A program made the position numbers and the translations under genes. Below are positions 1 through 10,497 of a stretch of 64,000 nucleotides of DNA, piece by piece. The stretch comes from Erwinia typographi (GTDB taxonomy: Bacteria > Pseudomonadota > Gammaproteobacteria > Enterobacterales > Enterobacteriaceae): positions 62,001 through 126,000 of the forward strand of contig NZ_JRUQ01000016.1 of NCBI RefSeq assembly GCF_000773975.1, written 5' to 3'. Positions within the stretch are counted from its first letter, which is position 1. Each line of letters begins with the position of its first letter. The notes below the pieces were generated by a model. The model did not search any database and had not been told where the DNA came from. It saw only the letters and a list, made by a program, of their open reading frames with translations.

Positions 1-277
1 GGCGCAAAATCAGCTACAGGCGCTGCAAATGTCCTCATTCTATTTTATTCCATCGATCATGATGTCAGGATTTATCAGTCCGTTTATCAGTATGCCCGCC
101 TGGGCGCAGGCTATTGGGTCATGCCTGCCGTTAACCTATTTTATCCGGCTGATAAAAGGAATAATGCTGAAAGGTTATTCTTTTACCGAACTGTTGCCGG
201 ATCTGCTGCCGCTAATCGTCCTTGCCATTGTGGTCACGGGGATCGGTCTGAAGACCTATCGTAAAACGCTGGACTAA
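1..277 (+). CDS. ABC-2 type transporter permease, C-terminal part
   Basis: The reading frame is open from base 2 and the true start lies left of the window, so only about 91 C-terminal residues are seen. They show two hydrophobic segments separated by a short loop with a PAWAQ-x6-LPLTYFIR motif, and end in a basic YRKTLD-type tail. This is the usual C-terminus of ABC-2 permeases of the YbhS/YbhR/YhhJ kind, inner-membrane subunits of drug or polymer exporters driven by a separate ATPase. The ATPase and any adaptor protein would be to the left. In E. coli the gene beside rph is yicC, in the opposite direction, so this neighbour is different. Family call is from resemblance; the substrate is unknown. 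Confidence 0.75.
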   Translation, partial: AQNQLQALQMSSFYFIPSIMMSGFISPFISMPAWAQAIGSCLPLTYFIRLIKGIMLKGYSFTELLPDLLPLIVLAIVVTGIGLKTYRKTLD

Positions 278-363
278 AGGGGTAACGGCAGGGCCAGCGA
301 CAGATTTTTGGCGAAAGGGCGGCTCTGTCTGGCAGGAAAAGCCCTTCGTCGGACAAGCACCAA

Positions 364-392
364 TAGGCATCAGACGCTGAAATCCGTATAAT
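364..392 (+). promoter_or_regulatory. candidate sigma70 promoter for rph-pyrE
   Basis: A perfect TATAAT at 387-392 is preceded, 17 bases upstream, by TAGGCA (four of six matches to TTGACA). It sits 37 bases before the rph start codon. It is the best promoter-like sequence in the gap between the ABC permease and rph. Inferred by eye only. Confidence 0.5.
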
Positions 393-429
393 GCGCAGCC
401 AATAACGATTTACTAGCCGGAGAGAAACC

Positions 430-1146
430 ATGCGTCCAGCAGGCCGTAGCGCACATCAAGTGCGCCCCGTCACACTGACCCGTCACTATACCAAACATGC
501 TGAAGGTTCAGTGCTGGTTGAATTCGGTGATACCAAAGTGCTGTGTACCGCGACCATTGAAGAGGGCGTGCCGCGCTTTCTGAAGGGGCAGGGGCAAGGC
601 TGGGTAACCGCAGAGTACGGGATGCTGCCGCGCGCTACCCACAGCCGCAACGCCCGCGAGGCCGCGAAAGGCAAGCAGGGGGGCCGTACCCTGGAAATTC
701 AACGTTTGATCGCCCGCTCGCTGCGCGCCTCGCTGGATTTGAAGGCGCTGGGCGAGTTCACCATCACCCTGGACTGTGACGTTCTTCAGGCCGATGGCGG
801 AACCCGCACCGCTTCGATTACCGGAGCCTGCGTTGCGCTGGCCGATGCACTCAATCATCTGGTGGCGACGGGTAAGCTTAAAGCGAACCCGATGAAGGGA
901 ATGGTTGCCGCGATTTCGGTCGGGATCGTTAATGGCGAAGCGCTGTGCGATCTGGAGTATGTGGAAGACTCTGCCGCTGAAACCGACATGAATGTAGTGA
1001 TGACGGAAGACGGCCGCATGATTGAAGTGCAGGGAACCGCAGAGGGCGAGCCGTTCAGCCATGATGAGCTGCTCCAGCTCCTCGCGCTGGCGCGAGGGGG
1101 CATTGATTCCCTGATTCTGGCGCAGAAAGAAGCGCTGAAAGACTGA
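430..1146 (+). CDS. rph: Ribonuclease PH
   Basis: RNase PH is a phosphate-dependent 3'-5' exoribonuclease that trims tRNA 3' ends and degrades structured RNA. The 238-residue protein begins MRPAGR and matches the family from end to end, including the [16 protein letters not shown] opening and the phosphate-binding core. A GGAGAG ribosome site lies just before the ATG. The frame is complete: unlike E. coli K-12, whose rph carries a frameshift, this copy reads through to a normal C-terminus ending KEALKD. It is the first gene of an rph-pyrE operon, and its stop codon lies only eight bases before the pyrE attenuator hairpin, the arrangement needed for coupled translation to control pyrE. Confidence 0.97.
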   Translation: MRPAGRSAHQVRPVTLTRHYTKHAEGSVLVEFGDTKVLCTATIEEGVPRFLKGQGQGWVTAEYGMLPRATHSRNAREAAKGKQGGRTLEIQRLIARSLRASLDLKALGEFTITLDCDVLQADGGTRTASITGACVALADALNHLVATGKLKANPMKGMVAAISVGIVNGEALCDLEYVEDSAAETDMNVVMTEDGRMIEVQGTAEGEPFSHDELLQLLALARGGIDSLILAQKEALKD

Positions 1147-1153
1147 TTTTTCC

Positions 1154-1178
1154 AGGCGACCAGAGAGTCGCCTTTTTT
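1154..1178 (+). terminator. pyrE attenuator hairpin
   Basis: A 7-base stem AGGCGAC / GTCGCCT with a 6-base loop is followed at once by six T residues. It lies between rph and pyrE and corresponds in place and form to the well studied pyrE attenuator: when UTP is plentiful RNA polymerase runs ahead of the ribosome in rph and stops here; when UTP is low the ribosome follows closely and blocks the hairpin. The rph stop at 1144-1146 would place a terminating ribosome over the stem. The mechanism is known from E. coli; its use here is inferred. Confidence 0.88.
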
Positions 1179-1200
1179 ATGACAAGCAGAGGACCAAGAC

Positions 1201-1842
1201 ATGAAAGCCTGGCAGCGCCAATTTATCGAATTCGCCATCAACAAGCAGGTGCTGAAGTTTGGTGAGTTTACGCTGAAATCGGGGCGAAAAAGCCCTTATT
1301 TCTTCAATGCTGGTTTGTTTAACACGGGCCGCGATCTGGCGTTACTTGGGCGTTTCTACGCGCAGGCGCTGGTAGATTCCGCCATTGATTTCGACCTGGT
1401 CTTCGGTCCGGCGTACAAAGGGATCCCGATTGCGACCACCACCGCTGTCGCCCTGGCCGACCACCACGATCGCGATGTACCCTACTGCTTCAACCGTAAG
1501 GAAGCGAAAGATCATGGTGAAGGCGGAACGCTGGTAGGTAGCCCGCTTCAGGGGCGCATCATGCTGGTTGACGATGTGATTACCGCAGGCACCGCTATTC
1601 GCGAATCGATGGAAATCATCGCGGCGCATAACGCCACGCTGGCTGGCGTGTTGATATCGCTGGATCGTCAGGAACGCGGTCGGGGTCAGGAGTCGGCTAT
1701 TCAGGAAGTAGAGCGGGATTACGGCTGCAAGGTGATTTCGATTATCACTTTGAAAGAGCTGATCGCTTATCTCGAAGAGAAGCCTGAGCTGGCGGACCAT
1801 CTGGCGTCCGTTCGCGCCTATCGTAAAGAATACGGTATTTAA
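1201..1842 (+). CDS. pyrE: Orotate phosphoribosyltransferase
   Basis: PyrE joins orotate to PRPP to make orotidine monophosphate in pyrimidine synthesis in the cytoplasm. The 213-residue length is that of the E. coli enzyme. The PRPP-binding loop [13 protein letters not shown] is clear near residues 120-132, and the N-terminal [13 protein letters not shown] substrate segment is intact. A GAGGA ribosome site lies 7 bases before the ATG. It follows rph in one operon with the attenuator hairpin between, so its expression should fall when UTP is high. It converges with slmA, separated by a short hairpin. Confidence 0.98.
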   Translation: MKAWQRQFIEFAINKQVLKFGEFTLKSGRKSPYFFNAGLFNTGRDLALLGRFYAQALVDSAIDFDLVFGPAYKGIPIATTTAVALADHHDRDVPYCFNRKEAKDHGEGGTLVGSPLQGRIMLVDDVITAGTAIRESMEIIAAHNATLAGVLISLDRQERGRGQESAIQEVERDYGCKVISIITLKELIAYLEEKPELADHLASVRAYRKEYGI

Positions 1843-1848
1843 TACTTT

Positions 1849-1874
1849 TGCGGGTCAGTTTGCGCAGACCCGCA
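1849..1874. repeat. hairpin between convergent pyrE and slmA
   Basis: TGCGGGTC at 1849-1856 pairs with GACCCGCA at 1867-1874 around a 10-base loop. It lies just after the pyrE stop and before the slmA stop on the other strand. There is no good T tract on either side, so it may be a weak bidirectional terminator or only an mRNA 3' stabiliser. Confidence 0.5.
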
Positions 1875-1879
1875 CTGTC

Positions 1880-2476
1880 TTAAACCAGCTGAGCAGCGAG
1901 CAGCGGCCAGCGGGTGTCAAAGTCTACCGTTGGACGATAGCGAAATCCTGAACGAACAAAGCGCGACAGTAACCCTTCGCAGAAGGCCAGCAGCTGGCTG
2001 GCCAGCAGCGTTTCATCGGTGACAAAACCTTCACCTTCCCGCATCTTCTGCTCACGCAGCACCTGGCGAAGCTGCACTTCAATCCGCTCAAACAGCTGAT
2101 TAATCCGTCCCTGCAGGCGATCCTGTTCAAACATCAGCGCGTGCCCGGTCAAAATGCGCGTTAAACCCGGGTTCCGCTCACCAAAGCCGAGGATCAGCTG
2201 GACGATCAGACGCAGGCGCGGCAGCGTCTCTTTCTCATCTTTCAGAATCAGATTGATGCGCGTAATCAGACTGTCTTCAATAAACTCAATCAGGCTGTCA
2301 AACATCCGGGTTTTGCTGGGAAAATGCCGGTAAAGTGCCGCTTCCGACACCCCGACGTTTGCCGCCAGTTTTGCTGTCGTAATTCGTTGACTGCCATCGC
2401 TTGATTCCAGCATTTGCGCCAGAGCCTGCAATATTTCTTCGCGACGATTCCTTTTCGCACTTTTTTTCTCTGCCAT
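1880..2476 (-). CDS. slmA: Nucleoid occlusion factor SlmA
   Basis: SlmA is a TetR-family DNA-binding protein that, bound to its chromosomal sites, breaks FtsZ polymers and so prevents septum formation over the nucleoid. The start is placed at [15 protein letters not shown], giving 198 residues as in E. coli; a longer frame to 2527 adds 17 residues with no family support. The helix-turn-helix spans about residues 30-52 ([20 protein letters not shown]), followed by the all-helical FtsZ-interaction and dimer domain. It is downstream of dut on the same strand, 120 bases away, with a perfect hairpin in between. Confidence 0.96.
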   Translation of the reverse strand: MAEKKSAKRNRREEILQALAQMLESSDGSQRITTAKLAANVGVSEAALYRHFPSKTRMFDSLIEFIEDSLITRINLILKDEKETLPRLRLIVQLILGFGERNPGLTRILTGHALMFEQDRLQGRINQLFERIEVQLRQVLREQKMREGEGFVTDETLLASQLLAFCEGLLSRFVRSGFRYRPTVDFDTRWPLLAAQLV

Positions 2477-2530
2477 GACCTGAAAAACCCCTGAAATATC
2501 ACCTTGAACGGGCAACTGCCCACGCAACGT

Positions 2531-2551
2531 CCGCGAGCAATATGCTCGCGG
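2531..2551. repeat. perfect 9-base hairpin between dut and slmA
   Basis: CCGCGAGCA at 2531-2539 and TGCTCGCGG at 2543-2551 form a perfect stem with a 3-base loop in the 120-base gap downstream of dut. No T tract follows on the minus strand. It could slow RNA polymerase or protect the 3' end of the coaBC-dut message; function is not known. Confidence 0.55.
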
Positions 2552-2596
2552 CGGAAATAAGGATAAGTTAATCGCTATGGATCTGTCGGTTGACGC

Positions 2597-3052
2597 TTAC
2601 TGACGACCGGAGTGACCAAAACCGCCCTCGCCACGATCGCTGGTGTCAAAATCTTCCACTAAATTGAATTCAGCCTGAACCACCGGGACAAAGACCATCT
2701 GAGCTATACGCTCGCCCGGCTCAATGCTGAAAGCTTCCTGACTGCGGTTCCAGACGGAAACCATCAGCTGACCCTGGTAGTCAGAATCAATCAGGCCAAC
2801 CAGGTTACCCAGCACCACACCGTGCTTATGGCCAAGCCCTGAACGGGGAAGGATGACGGCGGCCAGCTGCGGATCGCCAATATGAATGGCCAGACCGGTT
2901 GGCACCAGCGTGGTAGCGCCAGGCGCCAGCAGAATGGCGTCATCCAGGCAGGCCCGCAGGTCAAGGCCCGCGGAACCTGAGGTGGCGTAGGTCGGCAGAG
3001 GGAAGGCTTTACCTACACGCGGATCTAAAATCTTAACGTCGATTTTTTTCAT
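2597..3052 (-). CDS. dut: dUTP diphosphatase
   Basis: Dut hydrolyses dUTP to dUMP, keeping uracil out of DNA and supplying dUMP for thymidylate. All trimeric dUTPase motifs are visible: [42 protein letters not shown] and the C-terminal GEGGFGHSG arm that closes over the active site. Starting at MKKIDVK gives 151 residues, equal to the E. coli protein; an adjacent ATG at 3055 would add one methionine. The start lies inside the 3' end of coaBC (20-base overlap), so the two genes are translationally linked in one operon. Confidence 0.97.
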   Translation of the reverse strand: MKKIDVKILDPRVGKAFPLPTYATSGSAGLDLRACLDDAILLAPGATTLVPTGLAIHIGDPQLAAVILPRSGLGHKHGVVLGNLVGLIDSDYQGQLMVSVWNRSQEAFSIEPGERIAQMVFVPVVQAEFNLVEDFDTSDRGEGGFGHSGRQ

Positions 3053-4247
3053 CATAAAGGCTGACTATCTCGTCTAATAACTGTTGGCCAAGGAGTGACT
3101 TATCGCTGAGCGGTAAGGCTTTTTCTCCCTCCTGCCAAAAAAGATGCAGGGCATTGGTATCACTATTGAAACCCTGCCCGGCTTGCGAAACATCGTTGGC
3201 GCAAATTAAATCCAGGTCTTTACGTAGCCGTTTTTGCTGCGCGTATTCTTCCACATTCTGGGTTTCTGCCGCAAACCCGACTACGTAAGGGCGGCTTTCC
3301 GTCATGTGGGCTACCCCAGCTACGATGTCGGGGTTTTTTACCATTTTGAGGGTGACTTCATCACCCTGTTTTTTTATTTTTTCTACCGCAACTTCAGCTG
3401 CACGGTAATCTGCGACCGCCGCCGTGCCAATAAAAATGTGCTGTTTCGCGGCGCTTGCCATCACCGCGCTCTGCATTTCTAAAGCGGTCATTACGTCCAC
3501 TCGCTTAACCCACTGCGGCGTTTTTAATGCCACGGGGCCGCTGACCAGGGTGACGTTCGCCCCGCGTTTTGCTGCGGCTGCGGCAATGGCGAAGCCCATC
3601 TTACCTGAGCTGTGGTTAGTTATGAACCGCACCGGATCAAGCGCCTCGCGCGTTGGACCGGCGGTGATCATAATGTTGAGATGTTTCAGATCGTTGACGG
3701 GAGAAAACCAGGTGGCGGCTTGATCAACAATCGTCAGCGGGTCCAGCATCCGGCCAGGCCCGATATCGCCGCAGGCCTGGCTGCCGCTGTCTGGCCCCCA
3801 GATTGGCAACCCCCGGTCGGCCAGTATCTGGAGATTATGCTGCGTGGCAGGGGCGCGATACATTTGTTGATTCATCGCGGGCACCACCGCGACAGGGGCC
3901 GCCGTTGCCAGACAAATTGTGGTGACCAGGTCGTTGGCCATGCCAGCGGCGATCCGCGCAACCAGGTCGGCCGTCGCCGGTGCCAGAATCACCAGGTCGG
4001 CCCATTTCCCCAGCTCAATATGGCCCATTGCCGCTTCGGCGGCCGGGTCCAGCAGGTCATCAGACACCGGATAGCCGGAGACGGCCTGTAGGCTCAGGGG
4101 CGTAATAAAAGCTTTGGCGGCCTCCGTCATCACTACGCGCACCTCGGCTCCGCGATCCCGCAGGCGCCTGACCAGTTCTGGCGCTTTATAAGCCGCAATG
4201 CCGCCGCTTACGCCCAGCACAATGTGTTTACCGGTTAATCCCATCAT
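3033..4247 (-). CDS. coaBC: Bifunctional phosphopantothenoylcysteine decarboxylase / phosphopantothenate-cysteine ligase
   Basis: CoaBC carries out the second and third steps of coenzyme A synthesis. The N-terminal CoaC half (about 1-190) is an FMN flavoprotein with the [10 protein letters not shown] start, the PASANT-like PAMNQQMY motif and [17 protein letters not shown] with the catalytic cysteine. The C-terminal CoaB half begins around residue 190 ([18 protein letters not shown]) and carries the [17 protein letters not shown] segment. Length is 404 residues, against 406 in E. coli. Two ATG codons are adjacent; the first or second may be used. Another step of the pathway, coaD, is encoded only 2.5 kb away. 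Confidence 0.97.
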   Translation of the reverse strand: MMGLTGKHIVLGVSGGIAAYKAPELVRRLRDRGAEVRVVMTEAAKAFITPLSLQAVSGYPVSDDLLDPAAEAAMGHIELGKWADLVILAPATADLVARIAAGMANDLVTTICLATAAPVAVVPAMNQQMYRAPATQHNLQILADRGLPIWGPDSGSQACGDIGPGRMLDPLTIVDQAATWFSPVNDLKHLNIMITAGPTREALDPVRFITNHSSGKMGFAIAAAAAKRGANVTLVSGPVALKTPQWVKRVDVMTALEMQSAVMASAAKQHIFIGTAAVADYRAAEVAVEKIKKQGDEVTLKMVKNPDIVAGVAHMTESRPYVVGFAAETQNVEEYAQQKRLRKDLDLICANDVSQAGQGFNSDTNALHLFWQEGEKALPLSDKSLLGQQLLDEIVSLYDEKNRR

Positions 4248-4445
4248 CTTGCACTCCGCCCTGTAGAGTCAGCCTGGTGCGGCTCACGGCCGCCACAATA
4301 GCGGTATTTTACCATATTCAGCCAGCGGTGCCCGTTAGCACAACGTAGCCTTTGCGAGGCAAGTCGCGGAGTCAGGCTCAAAGCATGGAAAAGTACTGTA
4401 TATAATGCCATGATTATTCTGGCTGAGGAAGTAGGGAGACCGATG

Positions 4446-5114
4446 ATGAATAACTGGCTGGAGAGGCCGCCAAGAGAGAAGCTGCTGGCAGAAGGGGTTG
4501 AGACGTTAACGGATACCGAACTGCTGGCTATATTTCTGCGAACGGGTGCGGGCGGTACACATGTGATGGCGCTGGCAGAGCAGCTGATTCGCACGTTTGG
4601 CTCTTTATACTCCCTGATGACGGCGAAACGGGAAGTTTTTAACGAGATCAAAGGAATAGGTGATGCCAAATACGCGCAGATCCACGCCATTGCTGAACTG
4701 GCGCGCCGCTTTTTTACCTGCGCGCAGGCGCAGGAACGGCAGGTAGCCAGTGGGACAGCAGAAATGCTCAACTACTTTTACAGCAAGCTGGCGCACCGGG
4801 AGCGAGAAATTTTTATGGTGGTGTTCTTCGACAACCAGCATCGTGTTATTCATTCCAGCGAGATGTTTGCCGGAACGATTGATCGCGTTGAGGTTCATCC
4901 CAGAGAGATTGTCAAAGAAGCGCTGGCGCGTAATGCCTCCGCGATAATCCTCGCGCACAATCATCCTTCAGGTATCGCCAGGCCCAGCAAGGCTGACCAC
5001 ACGGTGACGCGGAAGGTTGTTGCCGCCTGCCAATTGCTGAATATCCAGGTGCTGGACCATATTGTGATTGGACGCGGAGAATCCGTTTCTTTTGCCGAAC
5101 GAGGCTGGATTTGA
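4446..5114 (+). CDS. radC: RadC family JAMM/MPN+ protein
   Basis: RadC proteins (also called YicR) have a helix-hairpin-helix region followed by a JAB/MPN+ metalloprotease-like fold; their biochemical role is still uncertain despite the historical DNA repair name. The metal motif HNHPSG with a downstream aspartate in PSKAD is present near residues 170-184, and the protein ends VSFAERGWI as usual. Starting at 4446 gives 222 residues, the E. coli length, with GGGAG seven bases upstream; an ATG three bases earlier is possible. It is divergent from coaBC and precedes the rpmBG ribosomal genes. Confidence 0.92.
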   Translation: MNNWLERPPREKLLAEGVETLTDTELLAIFLRTGAGGTHVMALAEQLIRTFGSLYSLMTAKREVFNEIKGIGDAKYAQIHAIAELARRFFTCAQAQERQVASGTAEMLNYFYSKLAHREREIFMVVFFDNQHRVIHSSEMFAGTIDRVEVHPREIVKEALARNASAIILAHNHPSGIARPSKADHTVTRKVVAACQLLNIQVLDHIVIGRGESVSFAERGWI

Positions 5115-5223
5115 CCTGCCTGGTTCTGCCGCAAAAGCGTCTTTTTGCCCGCCATTAAGGGGAGAGAAGCGTTCAAATGAAGCAATTTTGCGCGATCCAG
5201 AGGGATCTTTATCTGTTCGGGAC

Positions 5224-5252
5224 TTGAGCAGCAGCGGCGCAGGGCGTATACT
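5224..5252 (+). promoter_or_regulatory. sigma70 promoter for rpmB-rpmG
   Basis: TTGAGC at 5224-5229 and TATACT at 5247-5252 are separated by exactly 17 bases, a near-consensus promoter. It lies about 145 bases before rpmB in the 283-base gap after radC. The stretch after it is the expected untranslated leader of the ribosomal protein operon. Confidence 0.75.
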
Positions 5253-5376
5253 ACGCCACCTTTGAGAATCTCGGGTTTGGCATTTGGGCCTGCTCAGCGG
5301 GTTCACATAGAACTCGCCTGGATGGGCTAAGAGCCTGACGAGGCGGCCAAAACCTTTTTTTTAAAGCTCGAGCTGA

Positions 5377-5634
<258 letters not shown>

Positions 5635-5647
5635 GGTAAGGAACTGA

Positions 5648-5818
<171 letters not shown>

Positions 5819-5833
5819 TTGATTGTAGTGGAT

Positions 5834-5862
5834 AAAAAACCCGGCTTCGGCCGGGTTTTTTG
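5834..5862 (+). terminator. Rho-independent terminator after rpmG
   Basis: CCCGGC and GCCGGG form a stem around a stable TTCG tetraloop, flanked by an A run on the left and T run on the right that can extend the pairing. It lies 16 bases after the rpmG stop and separates the ribosomal genes from mutM. Confidence 0.95.
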
Positions 5863-5903
5863 TTTTTGGACGGGGAAAAGCGTTGTTAACGGGAGACGAG
5901 TAA

Positions 5904-6713
5904 ATGCCGGAGTTACCTGAAGTTGAAACCAGCCGTCGCGGAATTGAACCGCATCTGGTTGGGGCCACTATTCTTCACGCTATTGTCCGTAACGACCGGC
6001 TGCGCTGGCCGGTCTCCCAGGAAATTCATAGCCTCAGCGATCGGCCGGTGCTCAGCGTGCAGCGCCGGGCGAAATATCTGCTGATAGAACTGGCTGAGGG
6101 CTGGATAATTATCCACCTTGGCATGTCGGGAAGCCTGAGAGTGTTGCCGGAAGAGCTCCCCGCGGCAAAACACGACCATGTGGATCTGGTGATGAGCAAT
6201 GGCAAAGTATTGCGCTATACCGATCCGCGCCGTTTCGGAGCCTGGCTGTGGTGTGCCGATCTGGCCGCCAGCAACGTGTTGGCCCATCTGGGGCCTGAGC
6301 CGCTGAGCGAAACCTTTTCCGCTGAGTACCTGTTTGAGAAGTCGCGAAACAAGCGCACGCCGGTTAAGCCATGGCTGATGGACAATAAACTGGTGGTGGG
6401 CGTAGGGAACATCTATGCCAGCGAATCTCTGTTTGCCGCCGGGATCTTGCCCGATCGTCCGGCAATGGTTCTGACCCGAAATGAGGCCGATCTGCTGGTC
6501 AGAACGATTAAAGCCGTGCTGTTACGGTCGATTGAGCAGGGCGGCACAACGCTGCGAGATTTTCTGCAAACGGACGGCAAGCCGGGGTATTTCGCTCAGG
6601 AACTCCAGGTATACGGTCGTGCTGGCGAACCCTGCCGGGTATGCGCAACGCCGATCAAAAGTGCTAAGCACGCTCAGCGCAGCACCTTTTACTGTCCCCG
6701 CTGCCAGAAATAA
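5904..6713 (+). CDS. mutM: Formamidopyrimidine-DNA glycosylase
   Basis: MutM (Fpg) removes 8-oxoguanine and formamidopyrimidines from DNA and cuts the abasic site. The mature N-terminus PELPEVE, with the catalytic proline and glutamate, Lys57 in RRAKYLL, the helix-two-turn-helix region and the C-terminal zinc finger with four cysteines (CRVC...CPRC) are all present. Length is 269 residues as in E. coli. It is downstream of rpmBG and converges on coaD with an 8-base gap. Confidence 0.98.
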   Translation: MPELPEVETSRRGIEPHLVGATILHAIVRNDRLRWPVSQEIHSLSDRPVLSVQRRAKYLLIELAEGWIIIHLGMSGSLRVLPEELPAAKHDHVDLVMSNGKVLRYTDPRRFGAWLWCADLAASNVLAHLGPEPLSETFSAEYLFEKSRNKRTPVKPWLMDNKLVVGVGNIYASESLFAAGILPDRPAMVLTRNEADLLVRTIKAVLLRSIEQGGTTLRDFLQTDGKPGYFAQELQVYGRAGEPCRVCATPIKSAKHAQRSTFYCPRCQK

Positions 6714-6721
6714 ATGTTGGC

Positions 6722-7986
<1,265 letters not shown>

Positions 7987-9264
7987 TTAGTGATTCCGCT
8001 GTGGCAAATGGGGTTCGAGTAACTGTAGCAGACGTTGCAGCGCGCCCTGGTTCTGATGCAGGACTTCCACCGCATGACGGCCATAATAGAGGCGATAATC
8101 CTCATCGGTCAGCAGTGTGCCAATCTCTTTGTCCAGAGAATCGGCATCGGTAACGGTGATCAGGCCGTCCGCCTGCTGCAACTTGGCGCAGATATCTTTA
8201 AAGTTGAAGGTGTTGGGACCCATCAGCACCGGAATGGCATGGGCGGCCGCTTCCAGAGGATTATGCCCGCCGCGTTCAACGAGGCTACCGCCGACGAAAG
8301 CCAGATCGGCAATCCCGTACAGCAACATCAGCTCGCCCATCGTATCGCCTATCACCACCTGAGTGCTGCCGGAAGGGATCTCACCGCTGCTGCGCAGGGT
8401 AAAGCTGAAGCCTGCTTTCTGCGTCATTTCACGGGCGGTAGAGAAGCGTTCAGGATGGCGGGGCACCAGTATCAGCAGCAGGGTAGGAAACCGTGCCAGC
8501 AGCTTACGGTGCGCTTCCAGAATAATGCTCTCTTCGCCCTCATGCGTACTGGTCGCAATCCATACCGGACGGCGGGGCGCCCACTGACGGCGCAGAGTAA
8601 TTGCCCGCGCCGCCAGCTCGGGAGTGACGGAGATATCAAATTTGAGGCTGCCGGTGACGGTCAGATGAGAACGTTTTAAGCCAAGGCTGATAAAGCGCTC
8701 GCCGTCCTCCTGATTTTGCGCGGCGATAAGCGTAATGCGCTGCAACAGGCGCTGCATAAATTTGCCGAGCTTTTTATAGCCCTTTGCCGACCGCTCGGAC
8801 AGACGGGCATTAGCAATCACCAGCGGAATTTTTCGCTGGTGCAGGAGGGCGATCATGTTAGGCCAGAGCTCGGTTTCCATAATGATCACCAGCCTGGGGT
8901 TCACATTATCCAGAAAGCGATTCATTGAGCCGGGCAGATCGTACGGCAGGTAAACGTGGTGCACATCCTTGCCGAATGCGGAAGCCGCACGCTCAGAACC
9001 GGTCGGCGTCATAGTCGTCACCGTGATCGGCATTGAGGGATAGCGATGACGCAGTGCCCGCACCAGCGGCACGGCGGCCAGCGTTTCGCCAACAGAGACG
9101 GAGTGCAACAGAATGCCGTCCGGCTTCACTTTGCCTGCGCAATAGCCATAGCGTTCTGCCCAGCGTTTTCGGTAGGCGGGGGCCTTCCGGCCGCGAAGCC
9201 AGAGCCGGAGCCAAATCAGGGGCTGAATGAGATAAAGCAGAACGGTATAAAGTGTTGTCATCAC
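7987..9264 (-). CDS. waaA: 3-deoxy-D-manno-octulosonic acid (Kdo) transferase
   Basis: WaaA (KdtA) adds two Kdo residues to lipid IVA at the inner face of the inner membrane, an essential step in LPS assembly. The 425-residue length equals the E. coli enzyme. An N-terminal membrane anchor (LYTVLLYLIQPLIWLRLWL) is followed by the basic RGRKAPAYRKRW segment, the VSVGE motif with its catalytic glutamate, and the C-terminal GGSLVERGGHNPLEAA Kdo/CMP site of GT30 enzymes. Two adjacent start codons (9264, 9261) are possible. It stands immediately upstream of waaE. Confidence 0.97.
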   Translation of the reverse strand: MMTTLYTVLLYLIQPLIWLRLWLRGRKAPAYRKRWAERYGYCAGKVKPDGILLHSVSVGETLAAVPLVRALRHRYPSMPITVTTMTPTGSERAASAFGKDVHHVYLPYDLPGSMNRFLDNVNPRLVIIMETELWPNMIALLHQRKIPLVIANARLSERSAKGYKKLGKFMQRLLQRITLIAAQNQEDGERFISLGLKRSHLTVTGSLKFDISVTPELAARAITLRRQWAPRRPVWIATSTHEGEESIILEAHRKLLARFPTLLLILVPRHPERFSTAREMTQKAGFSFTLRSSGEIPSGSTQVVIGDTMGELMLLYGIADLAFVGGSLVERGGHNPLEAAAHAIPVLMGPNTFNFKDICAKLQQADGLITVTDADSLDKEIGTLLTDEDYRLYYGRHAVEVLHQNQGALQRLLQLLEPHLPQRNH

Positions 9265-9363
9265 AGTGTTTATTAACAGCGGAGAGACTCGCGCCAGAGT
9301 ATGCCAGAAAAGAGGAATAATACGGCATGTTAGCAGATAAGTCGTCCCCGCTCACACTTCTTA

Positions 9364-10497
9364 TCAGGGCTGCTGCAACACTTGTTGATATAACGCATGA
9401 AGCTGGTTAGCCAGATGCTGTGGGGAGCAGGGTAGTACACGCTCACGGGCAAGATCGCCCATCCTGCTGTCCTCCGTGCGCAGCGGGATGGCTTTAATCG
9501 CTGCGGTCAGCGCAGGGACATCCAGAGCATCGCAGACAAATCCCTGCTCGCCATTCACGATAAATTCGGCACCGCCGCAGGTTGAGCTGGTAATGACCGG
9601 CAGCGCGCAGGCCATGGCTTCCAGAATAACATTAGGGAACGGGTCATAAAGGGTGGGTAACAGCAGGCCATCGGCCGCGTGATAAAAAGGGATCACGTCG
9701 TTTTGAACGCCGAGGAAATGCACGCGCTTCTCGCACCCCAGGCGCCGGGCCAGGCTGGCATAACGTGATTGCTGCTTATCCTGACCGACCACCAGCAGAT
9801 GGGCGTCCGTTCCGGCCAGCGCCTCCAGGCTGGCCTTCAGCCCTTTGCGCTCAAAACCAGAGCCGACATAGATAAGAACCCTGGCACTGACGGGCAGGTT
9901 AAGCCGTTCGCGCGACTGCTGGCGCTGTCCGGCCGTCGCCGGTAGAAAGCGAGTTGAATCGATAGCATTATAAATAACCGCAAACTTCTCTTCAGGCACC
10001 TGGAAGCAGCGGATGATGTCATTTTTCACCATCTGCGAGTTGCAGATGATTTTTTTCAGCGACGGCGAACGGAACATTGCCTCTTCCGCTGCCATGACAT
10101 AGCGATGATAGCCGCTTAGCTGGGTTAGCAGGCGCTGGGCTGGCGAGACGATACGCGCTCGTTGCGCCAGCCAGACACGGTGCACGCCGTCGCCCGCCCG
10201 GAAAATATCGCAGCCTTCAATACGCTCGTGGCTCTGCACGATATCAAACTTCTCGCGCTGCCAGCAGGCCCGGGCCGCCTCGGCAAACCCCCGCTCGCGG
10301 GAAATTCTGCCCCATTTTTTGGGGTTGCAGATATGCAGGTGCCACGCAGGCTTAGGTTCTCCCTGCCAGCTGCGGGTGATGATATTTAATTCCAGGCTGT
10401 CGTCATCCAGCGCTTCAAGCGCGCGTGAAATAAAACGTTCGGCGCCGCCGTCAGGGCGATATTTCTGGCGCACGATCGCCAGTCTGACTTTACTCAT
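9364..10497 (-). CDS. wabG: LPS core glycosyltransferase, WabG type
   Basis: A GT4-family enzyme of 377 residues. It starts VRLAIVRQKYRPDGGAERF and carries the GSGFERKGL donor-site motif near residue 215 and a late E-x7-E type motif (NVILEAMACALPVI). The N-terminal half closely recalls Klebsiella WabG, which adds galacturonic acid to heptose II of the core; E. coli WaaG is a more distant relative. Its start overlaps the end of waaQ by 8 bases, so the two are co-translated. Uronic acid in the core would supply negative charge in place of phosphate. Sugar specificity is inferred. Confidence 0.85.
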   Translation of the reverse strand: MSKVRLAIVRQKYRPDGGAERFISRALEALDDDSLELNIITRSWQGEPKPAWHLHICNPKKWGRISRERGFAEAARACWQREKFDIVQSHERIEGCDIFRAGDGVHRVWLAQRARIVSPAQRLLTQLSGYHRYVMAAEEAMFRSPSLKKIICNSQMVKNDIIRCFQVPEEKFAVIYNAIDSTRFLPATAGQRQQSRERLNLPVSARVLIYVGSGFERKGLKASLEALAGTDAHLLVVGQDKQQSRYASLARRLGCEKRVHFLGVQNDVIPFYHAADGLLLPTLYDPFPNVILEAMACALPVITSSTCGGAEFIVNGEQGFVCDALDVPALTAAIKAIPLRTEDSRMGDLARERVLPCSPQHLANQLHALYQQVLQQP

